From positions 1 through 31,036 of IMG/VR virus record IMGVR_UViG_3300020711_000353: a stretch of 31,036 nucleotides of DNA; one strand, given 5' to 3'. The DNA comes from a virus. Below the pieces are notes generated by a model. The model had not been told where the DNA came from and did not search any database. It saw only the letters and a program-made list of their open reading frames with translations. The position numbers and the translations under genes were made by a program. Below are positions 1 through 8,844 of this stretch, one piece after another (position 1 is the first letter of the stretch; the number at the start of each line of letters is the position of its first letter).

Positions 1-24
1 TGATGATATTTTAAATATTGGCAT
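1..24 (-). CDS. 5' end of an unidentified gene (partial)
   Basis: An ATG overlaps the stop of the upstream gene as TAATG, and the frame stays open to the window edge. Only eight residues are visible, MPIFKISS. Their Met-Pro and aromatic-Lys-Ser composition resembles the N-termini of neighbouring large proteins (MPKNKFNS, MLKFNS, MPSFNS). The tight overlap and this resemblance are the only support, and the function cannot be judged. Confidence 0.4.
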
Positions 25-2144
25 TATTCTTCCTCTTCTTCATGTGAAAAACCGAGTGCTTCAAAAGCACCACGTAATCCACCATCTTGTTTAATTCCTT
101 CAATAACTTTACGTTCATCTTGTGGTGTTTTTATGGCATCTTGACCGGCAGTTGATTTAACAACATCAATAAAACCTTTTCTACCTTCTGGAGTGCTAAT
201 AACATCATCTACTGTTGGTGGATCTAACGGTACTTGAATACTTCTTCGTTTTCTAGCCGGTGTTACTTCTACTGCTGCTGGTGTACCACTACTATTGAAT
301 GCTTTGTTCGGAGATTCCATTGGTCTAGGTTGTTCTGTTGATAACTGACCACTAAATGCTGACCAGTTTGGACCAGTGTAATTTGATCGTGGTTCTATAG
401 CATAACCAGGTCGGTCTTCCCAGCCATAACCTATATCGTATTTTTTAGCAAAAGAATCGAATGCTTCATCACTATCAAAGTTGTTTCTATCAATACCTAA
501 AGTTCTACGACTTTCATTAATTAAACGTCTAAATACAGCTGCTGTTTTATCGCTATTAATTGTTGGCAATGCTTCTCTAAGTTCGTTTAGACCAAATCCA
601 GTACCAACTTTGGTCTTTTTGTTAACTGTTGTTTTTGATCCAGGTGCCCAACCACCGAGAGGGTTCTTTTTTGATGGTTTTGGTTTAGTATATAATTTAT
701 CGGCATTGGCAACTTCATTTCTTAACATTGTTTGAGCTTGTGTTCCTGAATGACAAATAAGCTCAGCAGTTGGATCAGTTACTGGTGCTAAAAAGTTTCC
801 ATCCACACTTTCCAAAGAATCGTATGCTCTTTGACCTTGCAATGTTGAGCGTTCTCCAAAGAACGGTGTTAGATTGTGAAATAAATTAGCAACATGTTTG
901 CGAGCACCGGAAAACCTTGAATCCATCTCACGAGAAACGTTCATAGCTTCTATTGGGTTATTATATTTTACTTCTCGTTTTCCCTTGCGTCCTTTTAACA
1001 AATCTCTTCGGAAAGTACGCATTTTACCAATAGGTCGATAACTATAAACAATATCGTATTTTCCATTATCTTGTACGTTGGTAACTACAGCAAACATTTG
1101 TTTGTCTCTACCACCGCCACCAGCATTGTAAACGTGTTCATTATCATTATAATCTTCTGGGTTTAATCTTTTCCCTATATTGGAATCAGGGTTTTCAAGG
1201 TCCCAGTTAAGAAAATGGCAAACCGTTCCAACTTTTAATGGTTCATCAAGTTTTTTAGTACCCATCAAAGTTAGTGCAGGTGCAATAGGTTCAAACTGAT
1301 CATCCACTGCAACATACCTAAGTTTTTCGTCTTTGAATTCAGTACCATTAGGTTTAGCTTTTACATCTGCTGATCTAAGAGGAACATTGCTAGTTTCTCT
1401 GTGAGGTATACGGATAAATTGATCAACCCAAGGTTGCAATGCACATTGTGGGTGGCATTCTTCGCCACTACAAAATTTATTGTGGAAAGAAATACTATGA
1501 TTTTCAGCTGCTGCTGATGCCTTAATATCTGTTAAACTACGTGCAGCATCTGTGTTATAACCAAGACCGTTGCATTTTAAACATCCTTGACCATTGCAAC
1601 CACGACATTGATATGCTTCTGATTGTCTAAGCGATTCAGGAATTAAAGCATATACAGCTTTTACAAGTTCACGATTTTGTCTATTTTGTTGGAAATGGTT
1701 AGTTTTTTGTTGACGAGCTTCTGCTCTAACGGGGTCTTCTATGCGAGCTCTTCTCTTTTCGCCTATCCGTTCTTTAACGTGTTTTAACCATTGACTAGGA
1801 CTAACTGTAACGTTTTCTGGAACCCAAGTTTTTACTAAATTACCTTCTTCATCGGGTCTTAAAACTTCTGTAGCTAACTCAGATCTTCTGTTGGGTGTTT
1901 GCAATGCCAACGTTTCAATTGGGCTAAATGCATCACGTTCATGTTCTTGAGATACTTGTTGTTGGATTGCTTTGTTTGATTCTTCATGAGTTTCTGATTC
2001 AATGCTTTTAGTTAATTTTTGTGCTTCTGGGTTTTCAAAGATGTTAAATCCACCTTCTCCACCACCATAAAGACCTTCAACGTCAGCATCATTATAGATG
2101 TCATCAAAACCTGCGTATTTAGAGTTAAATTTATTTTTCGGCAT
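24..2144 (-). CDS. Large hypothetical protein with DnaJ-like zinc module (706 aa)
   Basis: I do not recognise a family. The N-terminus is MPKNKFNSKYAG, sharing a KFNS motif with other proteins here. A compact cysteine cluster lies at about residues 177-195 (CRGCNGQGCLKCNGLGY), matching the CxxCxGxG pattern of the DnaJ/HSP40 cysteine-rich domain. A second Cys/His group follows at about 225-235 (CSGEECHPQC). There is no J-domain HPD motif, so it is not a DnaJ chaperone. The rest is polar and charged, with an acidic C-terminal tail. The ATG lies inside the last codons of the upstream gene, as expected for translational coupling within one transcript. It is the last complete member of a run of giant zinc-module proteins. 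A virion or nucleic-acid-binding role is possible but unproven. Confidence 0.85.
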   Translation of the reverse strand: MPKNKFNSKYAGFDDIYNDADVEGLYGGGEGGFNIFENPEAQKLTKSIESETHEESNKAIQQQVSQEHERDAFSPIETLALQTPNRRSELATEVLRPDEEGNLVKTWVPENVTVSPSQWLKHVKERIGEKRRARIEDPVRAEARQQKTNHFQQNRQNRELVKAVYALIPESLRQSEAYQCRGCNGQGCLKCNGLGYNTDAARSLTDIKASAAAENHSISFHNKFCSGEECHPQCALQPWVDQFIRIPHRETSNVPLRSADVKAKPNGTEFKDEKLRYVAVDDQFEPIAPALTLMGTKKLDEPLKVGTVCHFLNWDLENPDSNIGKRLNPEDYNDNEHVYNAGGGGRDKQMFAVVTNVQDNGKYDIVYSYRPIGKMRTFRRDLLKGRKGKREVKYNNPIEAMNVSREMDSRFSGARKHVANLFHNLTPFFGERSTLQGQRAYDSLESVDGNFLAPVTDPTAELICHSGTQAQTMLRNEVANADKLYTKPKPSKKNPLGGWAPGSKTTVNKKTKVGTGFGLNELREALPTINSDKTAAVFRRLINESRRTLGIDRNNFDSDEAFDSFAKKYDIGYGWEDRPGYAIEPRSNYTGPNWSAFSGQLSTEQPRPMESPNKAFNSSGTPAAVEVTPARKRRSIQVPLDPPTVDDVISTPEGRKGFIDVVKSTAGQDAIKTPQDERKVIEGIKQDGGLRGAFEALGFSHEEEEE

Positions 2145-4695
2145 TTTCCGATTCTTTCATCAATGGTTCAGCCATTACAAGTCCATTATCTTGTATAGAT
2201 TTACGCAATGTGTCACGCATTTTTGCACTACCTTCAGCACCTTGTTGATCAAATGATTTCATGATTACATTGCGCAAAGAATTCTCATACGCACTCATAG
2301 CTTCATCATTTGATTCACCAGCATCATAAGCGTGTTCTAGTCGTGAAGCATTTTCAAACATTGGTTTTAATGATTCACGTAAGCTATCTGGTGATACGCC
2401 GGTACTTTCAATGGCAGATTGAATCTTAGGAATTGCTTCTTGAATTCTAGGGTGCAATGATTTTGCATTCATTGTACCATCTGGTTGTGTTTTAATAGTT
2501 GGAGTATCAACCGTTAATCCAGGAATATTCATTGGCAAAGATGCAAAACGTTTACCAATCAATTCATTAATATCTTCAAGCTCTGCACTGGCGGCACAAA
2601 ATTTAGCATTTTTGCTTGCACGGTGTTTTTGACTTCTTTTGTTTAATTCTTCAAGAATGTCGGGTGTTATGTTGACTCCAGAAGTATAAACACCAACAAG
2701 ATCAGAAGTAGTTAAATTTGGGCTAGATTCATTTAAACCGTATTGTACAACTCTTCTTCCTTCGGCATCTGTTTCAGTATTTGGTAACTGAGTTACAGGA
2801 TCCACTGTAGAAAAATCTGTCATTAGCTCATGAGGGTTTGTTGCTGCTCCACCAGGATAAGCTTTACCCATTGCATATTGAAAAAGCATGTTTGGTATTT
2901 TTATACCAGTTGGTGTTACCAATTGGTGATGACCTGCTGGAAGAATTAATGCTTTTTCACTGTAGGAACCGATTCTGCAATTTTTGCAAGGAGTAGTCCA
3001 TCCTTCTGTATCAGTCTCTTGGAATTCATCATCACCATGACAATCAGGGCATGAAGGATCACCATGTGCTTTCCAACCATCAACGCTACCAATAGGATCA
3101 AAATCTTCCAAAATTATTGGATTACCATCGACATGTGTTACTTCTAATTCACGTTGTTCTACAGGAAATTCTTCTGGACCTTTAGTAACAGTTTTAGGAA
3201 TTGTACCTGCTCCATTACATTTAGCACAAACATGACCATCAGTTAATTTGATTGTTGCGTTATTTGAATGGCAATTCCCACATTCTACACCAAACTTAGG
3301 ATTCATTGCAGAAAGGTCTTTACCAGTTTGCTTACATGTACGACATGGTATTGCTAACTCTTCAGATTTATTATTTTGCCATCTAAAACCTTCGCCATTA
3401 CAATCAGGACAATTTGGACAATCTTCTTGATTAAGAATACGTGTACGACCATTACCAAGACCTTCACCAATTTGTCTACTACCATCTTCAGAGTAAATTG
3501 GTGCACCTGGTATGCAATCTCCACAAAATGTTGAATTAATAGAACGATATGGATCTAGGGAACCATTAAAACAAGGTTGTCCTTTTCTCATTCCTGGACA
3601 TTTTTCACGACTAGTTACATTTCTAGATTCGTATCTATTGGGTGCTACATAAGTTGTCATTTCATCACCAAATTGGTCTTTACCAGTTGGTCTTCTAAAA
3701 TATTTTTTAATTCTTGTTCCAGCAAGCCCAAGTGTTACCATTGGGATTTTTGCAAGGGCGTTGACATAACGCCCTCTATCAGCTAGTGTTCTAACATATC
3801 TAGTTCCTGAAGAAGTAGGGTCATCACTTAAATTTTCTGGCAACATTGATTGACGTAGTAAAGATTGACTAGAACGAAAGTATTTACCAAGAGATATATA
3901 GCCAGATTCATCAACAATATATTTAGGTGTAAACTCATGTTTTCTATCAGCATGGTCTTCTTGACTTCTGCCACAAATGCAAGTATTTGCTTTAACTTCA
4001 TCGCTAATAGATTTTACTTTTGGAGTTCTTCTATTCCTGGTGAATATGTTGGATAATACTTCTTCTGGACCATGTTCTTCGAATACGTTTAATGGATGAG
4101 TTGGATCAAGTTCGTCTACAAATGGCAAACCACTTTGAGAACGTAGCATTGATGTTGCTGATTCTTGGTTTACAGTGCGACGAGCTTGCATAACGGCATC
4201 AGTTGGTGGTTTAGGACCTCTAGTGAAACCGGGACTACCTTTTGGAACAAATACAGTAAGACCATCTTTACCCAAACCTTCAAATTCTGGAAAATCATAA
4301 CTTCCAGATGGCAATGGCACTGCTTCATAGCCAGACTCTGGACTACTCAACCATTCTTTCATTTGGTGAACTTTTAGAACACCACGGGCGTCTCTGTTAT
4401 CTTTCCACTGTGGAAGAGAATCGTGGTACAGTGCAATTTCAGAACGTGCAGCAGGGTTTCCTGACAAAAGTGCTTGTGCATCACCATGGAATACTCCATA
4501 TGGTTTTCTAAGTTCAGTTTGTCGTTCTACATACTTTTTTCTTCTTGCTGCAATATCAGCAGCTTCTGATGCGTATGATTCATTGGCTTCTAATTGAGAT
4601 TCATCAATATACGCTGGTGCTTCTTCGTGTGGAAGAAGGTTTGGAAGTCTACGATCTGATTCTTCTGCTGTTTTAAGAAATTTAAACTTACGCAT
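2131..4695 (-). CDS. Large multi-zinc-ribbon hypothetical protein (854 aa)
   Basis: No family is recognised. Several zinc-binding modules are visible. There is a CICGRSQEDH group with a following His at about residue 240, and a DnaJ-like series between about 423 and 570: CPNCPDCNGEG, CRTCKQTG, CGNCHSN, CAKCNGAG, CPDCHGDD and CKNCRIG. The middle contains a basic stretch (TRIKKYFRRP). The C-terminal third is helical, ending KESENAEK. I chose the ATG giving MRKFKFLKT, just downstream of the upstream stop. An in-frame ATG 12 nt earlier overlaps that stop and would add MVNI. Neither has a strong ribosome site. The density of zinc modules suggests RNA, DNA or protein binding. No catalytic motif is seen. 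Confidence 0.85.
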   Translation of the reverse strand: MRKFKFLKTAEESDRRLPNLLPHEEAPAYIDESQLEANESYASEAADIAARRKKYVERQTELRKPYGVFHGDAQALLSGNPAARSEIALYHDSLPQWKDNRDARGVLKVHQMKEWLSSPESGYEAVPLPSGSYDFPEFEGLGKDGLTVFVPKGSPGFTRGPKPPTDAVMQARRTVNQESATSMLRSQSGLPFVDELDPTHPLNVFEEHGPEEVLSNIFTRNRRTPKVKSISDEVKANTCICGRSQEDHADRKHEFTPKYIVDESGYISLGKYFRSSQSLLRQSMLPENLSDDPTSSGTRYVRTLADRGRYVNALAKIPMVTLGLAGTRIKKYFRRPTGKDQFGDEMTTYVAPNRYESRNVTSREKCPGMRKGQPCFNGSLDPYRSINSTFCGDCIPGAPIYSEDGSRQIGEGLGNGRTRILNQEDCPNCPDCNGEGFRWQNNKSEELAIPCRTCKQTGKDLSAMNPKFGVECGNCHSNNATIKLTDGHVCAKCNGAGTIPKTVTKGPEEFPVEQRELEVTHVDGNPIILEDFDPIGSVDGWKAHGDPSCPDCHGDDEFQETDTEGWTTPCKNCRIGSYSEKALILPAGHHQLVTPTGIKIPNMLFQYAMGKAYPGGAATNPHELMTDFSTVDPVTQLPNTETDAEGRRVVQYGLNESSPNLTTSDLVGVYTSGVNITPDILEELNKRSQKHRASKNAKFCAASAELEDINELIGKRFASLPMNIPGLTVDTPTIKTQPDGTMNAKSLHPRIQEAIPKIQSAIESTGVSPDSLRESLKPMFENASRLEHAYDAGESNDEAMSAYENSLRNVIMKSFDQQGAEGSAKMRDTLRKSIQDNGLVMAEPLMKESENAEK

Positions 4696-4700
4696 AATGT

Positions 4701-5387
4701 TTACCATTCTGGTCCATTAAGATCGTATTCAGTGGTAGATATATCTGGTTCGTCTGCTTCTGTGGCGGTTGCATTAAAAATTCCACCGTGTTGAGCCACT
4801 AAATCTGATACATCAAATGGTCTTTCTGTAGCAGCCATTTCACTTTCATAAGGTTCAGCACCATCATATTGTGTATAAGCATTTTGTTTTTTCTGATCAT
4901 CAGCCATGTTCTGAACATAATCAGTTTGTCTTGCAGCTGCTTGTTCTTTACCACGTCTCTTGGTAACTCTGTCTTTACGATCTCGAACCCATCCATTAAA
5001 TAAACGTTGCATACTTGGAGATTCTCCTGGTAGCAAAGTTTTACGTAAACCGTGTAGCATAATGTGTAGTTTCATCATTTCATCATTAGCAGAATTATTG
5101 TGAGCTACACAAGTTGTCAAAACTGTACGACCATTAGTTACATAACCTTCAGCTTTTGGTTTATTCTGAGAAGCATCAAAAGTAGGCGTATAATTTCCAT
5201 CTTCAATTTCTGGATGAAAATCTGGATCGTAGTGATCAACAATATCGCAATGAGGATATTCTGATTTTGTTTGTCCGTATCGACGTAGAAATGCATCGTC
5301 AGGAAGCCTTACACGATCCCTAGCTACGTAGCAAGGTATGCCTGCAAGCGGTATGTCAGCAAAAATTTTTCTTATCTTTTTAGCCAC
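4701..5387 (-). CDS. Hypothetical protein (228 aa), GTG start
   Basis: It starts at GTG, with AAGGA five bases upstream, two bases after the stop of the 1145-aa gene. The protein begins MAKKIRKIFADIPLAGIP and has a central basic region (VRDRKDRVTKRRGKEQ) and an acidic C-terminus. It carries scattered His and Cys residues (YPHCDIVDHYDPDFHPE) but no regular zinc ribbon. It lies between two very large zinc-module proteins and is probably co-translated with them, so it may be a partner subunit. I recognise no family. Confidence 0.8.
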   Translation of the reverse strand: MAKKIRKIFADIPLAGIPCYVARDRVRLPDDAFLRRYGQTKSEYPHCDIVDHYDPDFHPEIEDGNYTPTFDASQNKPKAEGYVTNGRTVLTTCVAHNNSANDEMMKLHIMLHGLRKTLLPGESPSMQRLFNGWVRDRKDRVTKRRGKEQAAARQTDYVQNMADDQKKQNAYTQYDGAEPYESEMAATERPFDVSDLVAQHGGIFNATATEADEPDISTTEYDLNGPEW

Positions 5388-5389
5388 AA

Positions 5390-8300
5390 TTATCCTTCAC
5401 ACTTATACGTATCTGCTAGGAGTTGAGAAATTTGTTGTCGTTGCTGTAATGGATCTTTGACAGTTCTTTTAATAATAGCCGTACCTTCATTGATAATGCC
5501 ATTGAGTCGTGTCATTTCTTCTGGACCAACCACTTCTGGTCGAATAATTCCACGGTTACATTTTGGACAACCCATATCATGTTCTATACGTGGTATAGGT
5601 ACATTGTTAATGATTTTTGGAGCATCTTCTGGTAGTTCTTTAGGTTCAGCAATGTCTGGCAAACCATCTTGTTCCATCATGGCTTCTTGTTTAGCTATAG
5701 CTTGAGGGTCATCAAACATTGCATTTTGACCCATAAAACTAGGTTTTTCTTGTCTCTGTAATTGCAAATCTTGTTCTAAAGATGACCTAGTAGGTTGATC
5801 GATATTTTGTCCACGATCCCTTAGAAAAATTACAGGACCAAAATTTTCAATATCAGATATTGCTTTTTCATTAGGTGTTGGCGGAGCATAATTTGCAAGG
5901 CTCTCTTCTCTATCTTCTGCAGCAATTGATCTTGCATAGTCTAGAGCAGCTGTGTCTTTAGGATCAATACCTTCAGCTTCTGGGTTAGGAATTAAACTAT
6001 TTTTAACACGTTCTTTAAGTAATGATACGGTTTCAGGAGATAATGATTCTTCAGTTGAATTTGTTGAATTGCGAGCATGTTGGCCTGGGGTATCATCATG
6101 TGGATAACCATTTACTTCTAGATCATGTTCTGGACATCCATCACAGTGGATAGTATCAGCGGATGATACACCTGAGCATTTTGGATTTTCACAATCTGAA
6201 CAATGTTTTCTATTTACTGTCATTTCGCCAGTGTTGTTGCATGTAGGGCATATGTGATCTTTATCTTTAAAGACAATTTGAGATTTTCTTCTGCCTTTGC
6301 AACCTTTTTTCTTTTGCTTACACTTATTGCAGTGATCTTGTTGGTCATTCATTACAGTACCGCATGTGTCATCTTTGCAATTACGGCAATGAGTATCCCA
6401 GTATCTAAATAAGTTAAGTTTATTCCAAACAGAATTACCATTACAAGTTGGGCATAGTTCTTTTTCTGGTGCTTCCATACCTTCACCTTCTAAAACAACA
6501 TCTCTTGTTCTAGGGATTGCTGGCATTGATATTGATTGTCTTAGTTCAAGGTCATTGGGGTCATATGAAGAATCTACATCATAATCATCGTTGATAGCAG
6601 ATTTTTTTGTAATACCTTCTCCACGTCTTTTCAAACGCAATGGATATTTTTTAGCATATGAAGGATCTGAGAACCTACTAAGGAAATGGTTGATAAAATC
6701 TTTGGCACCAAGAACACTTTTTGGATTATATCCAAGATATTCGTTGTATTCTTCTTGCGTTAGATCTGGGTGTAATACTTCACCTTCGCTATTAGTAGCA
6801 ACTTGTTTGTTGCGTGGTCTAACAGGATACTTAGTACTAATTTCTAAGTCAGAACCTGGCAAAAAGTCATTGGCATCAATATCTTCTGCATCACCCAATA
6901 TACGTGGTCTTACAATCTCATCATATGAATTTGGTGTAATAGCTTCATCACCAAGAGTGGCGACATTTTCTTGTTCTGAAGGTAGTGCTTTGTTTGCTAC
7001 CTTACGACCATTCATGCCAAGAAATGCCCAAGGACGATTCTTACCGTATAAGAAGAAATTCTTTACACTTTCAACACCGTGACCAACTGTATTGCTAGGA
7101 GCCAATGGGTTACGCATAAGAACGGTTTGTGTTCCAGGGTATAGACCTTCTGGACTATTCCTATCTTGTTCACCAGCATCTCTCTGGAAAACAATACCTG
7201 CTCCAGTTTCAGCGTCTGGTTTTACTGTAGGGAATTTAAATTGAGGATCTGGTTTAAAGAAGCCAAGGTATGCTTCTGGGTCAACACCTTCAGGAACTGG
7301 TGCGCAGTTATTGGCACCATATACAAGTGGGTTGCAACGGTTATATCCGTCTGTTCTAGCAATACTCACACCGTCTTTTTCGCTTCTACCACAGTGAGAA
7401 CATGGTAAAGTCTTATTGGGTTCTACATCAACATGAGTTGCAATTGGTTCGCCATAATCTATACAATCTTTATTGTCACAAGACAATGAAAGAATTGGCA
7501 ACTTAATTCGCTTAATACCTCGTTGGTTGCCATTAGCATATGTTTCTTTAATCATTGGATTATCAAATACAGTGTCAAAAGGTACGGCTGTTACATTACC
7601 TTCTTCATCCATAAATTCTGAATTTTGTCTTCCTTCAGGTAATCCATCTATGGTGTGGTGCGCTGGATTGAGTTGAACTTTACGCAAATGAATTTTTTCG
7701 TCCAAAGCTTTTAATGCTCTATCAGATGCTTTGTAATCTTCATTTTCACTAAGGTCACCAAGTTGACGAGCTGTTTCACGAGTTTTTACAAGATCTGGTC
7801 TTCCTTTTTGAAGTTGTTCCAAATCTTTTGTTGTAGCTTCATGTAGTTCTGGACTAAAACGGTATACTCTTCTTTCTCCAGATCCTTCTTGACCAGGGTA
7901 GAGAACATTGTAATCGTTGTCTACAAACGCTTCACTAGCAGCGATAGAATTACCGTGGTTGACACACTTAGTGTTACCACAGATTGCACTGACTGGTTGT
8001 CGCATTGCACTAGTCTCACGACCATATGGGAACATACCAGGTTCCCAGTCATACTTTGGATAACGTCCTTTTTCACCACATACTGTGCATTTTTGTGGAC
8101 GCATTAAGTCCAACATCTTGCTCATTAGTTTAGGGAATCGGTGACAAGTTGTACAAAAACCTTCTGAGTGAGTTGGCAAAGTCCAACTACCTGTTGTATC
8201 AGCAAAGTCTTCAGGTGCACTTTGCAACACTTCAATAGGATTATACGAAGCTGTAGCGTTAGGGCTTTCGTGAGTTTCACCCTTTGGATGCCAAGCACCG

Positions 8301-8827
8301 GAAGCCACATCAAATACATGTTGACCATGTAGATTAGTACTATTATGATCTACTTCACCATTTTCATTAGTTCTGAAATTACCAGGAATGTGAGTAGATG
8401 CTTTTAAGCGGAACGAATCAGGTCCATCTGGTTCATAGAACAAGTGAATATCAAAATGACGACCACTATCGTGATGTTTTATTCCACTGAATATTTGTCG
8501 TTCTGGAGGTGTATCTCCAACATCAGCTCTAGATATTACAGCTGGAAGTTGAGCTAATCTATCTGCAAAACCTTTATGTGGGGTGCTTGCCATTCCTTCA
8601 GGAACATGATCGATGCTTGGATAGTTACCATTGTACCAGTGTTCTTTGTTGCTATCCCACATGTTTTTGGCGTCATCAATGTGAACATTACCCATTCGTT
8701 GTTCGGCGGGTTCTCCAAATGCTGATTCTCCTACCATTTTTTGATAGTCAGTATTAACAGCTGGGTCTATGTTTCGTACTTCTGCAACTTTAGAGTTGTA
8801 CTTTACTTTATATTTTGAATTGTACAT
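5390..8827 (-). CDS. Giant multi-zinc-finger hypothetical protein (1145 aa)
   Basis: This is the largest protein in the window, with no recognised family. Its N-terminus, MYNSKYKVKYNSKV, repeats a (Y)NSK motif twice. Zinc-binding groups are spread through it: FCTTCHR and KCTVCG near residues 224-250, CGNTKC near 281, CDNKDC and CSHCG near 450-480, then a dense series at about 790-900 (CPTCNG, CRNCKDDTC, CNKCKQKKKGC, CPTCNNTG, CSDCENPKC, CDGCPEHD), and CPKCNRG near 1087. The groups alternate with polar linkers. I prefer the ATG at 8827 to a TTG two codons earlier because it places the NSK motif at the start, as in the neighbours. The Shine-Dalgarno is weak (AAGAATTG). Such length with so many knuckles suggests a scaffold or nucleic-acid-binding virion component, which is inference. 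Confidence 0.85.
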   Translation of the reverse strand: MYNSKYKVKYNSKVAEVRNIDPAVNTDYQKMVGESAFGEPAEQRMGNVHIDDAKNMWDSNKEHWYNGNYPSIDHVPEGMASTPHKGFADRLAQLPAVISRADVGDTPPERQIFSGIKHHDSGRHFDIHLFYEPDGPDSFRLKASTHIPGNFRTNENGEVDHNSTNLHGQHVFDVASGAWHPKGETHESPNATASYNPIEVLQSAPEDFADTTGSWTLPTHSEGFCTTCHRFPKLMSKMLDLMRPQKCTVCGEKGRYPKYDWEPGMFPYGRETSAMRQPVSAICGNTKCVNHGNSIAASEAFVDNDYNVLYPGQEGSGERRVYRFSPELHEATTKDLEQLQKGRPDLVKTRETARQLGDLSENEDYKASDRALKALDEKIHLRKVQLNPAHHTIDGLPEGRQNSEFMDEEGNVTAVPFDTVFDNPMIKETYANGNQRGIKRIKLPILSLSCDNKDCIDYGEPIATHVDVEPNKTLPCSHCGRSEKDGVSIARTDGYNRCNPLVYGANNCAPVPEGVDPEAYLGFFKPDPQFKFPTVKPDAETGAGIVFQRDAGEQDRNSPEGLYPGTQTVLMRNPLAPSNTVGHGVESVKNFFLYGKNRPWAFLGMNGRKVANKALPSEQENVATLGDEAITPNSYDEIVRPRILGDAEDIDANDFLPGSDLEISTKYPVRPRNKQVATNSEGEVLHPDLTQEEYNEYLGYNPKSVLGAKDFINHFLSRFSDPSYAKKYPLRLKRRGEGITKKSAINDDYDVDSSYDPNDLELRQSISMPAIPRTRDVVLEGEGMEAPEKELCPTCNGNSVWNKLNLFRYWDTHCRNCKDDTCGTVMNDQQDHCNKCKQKKKGCKGRRKSQIVFKDKDHICPTCNNTGEMTVNRKHCSDCENPKCSGVSSADTIHCDGCPEHDLEVNGYPHDDTPGQHARNSTNSTEESLSPETVSLLKERVKNSLIPNPEAEGIDPKDTAALDYARSIAAEDREESLANYAPPTPNEKAISDIENFGPVIFLRDRGQNIDQPTRSSLEQDLQLQRQEKPSFMGQNAMFDDPQAIAKQEAMMEQDGLPDIAEPKELPEDAPKIINNVPIPRIEHDMGCPKCNRGIIRPEVVGPEEMTRLNGIINEGTAIIKRTVKDPLQQRQQISQLLADTYKCEG

Positions 8828-8844
8828 AATCAATTCTTAGCTTA

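Noticed and set aside
1-8827. DnaJ/HSP40 chaperones
   Set aside because: The cysteine-rich modules look DnaJ-like, but no J-domain HPD motif or DnaJ C-terminal domain is seen.
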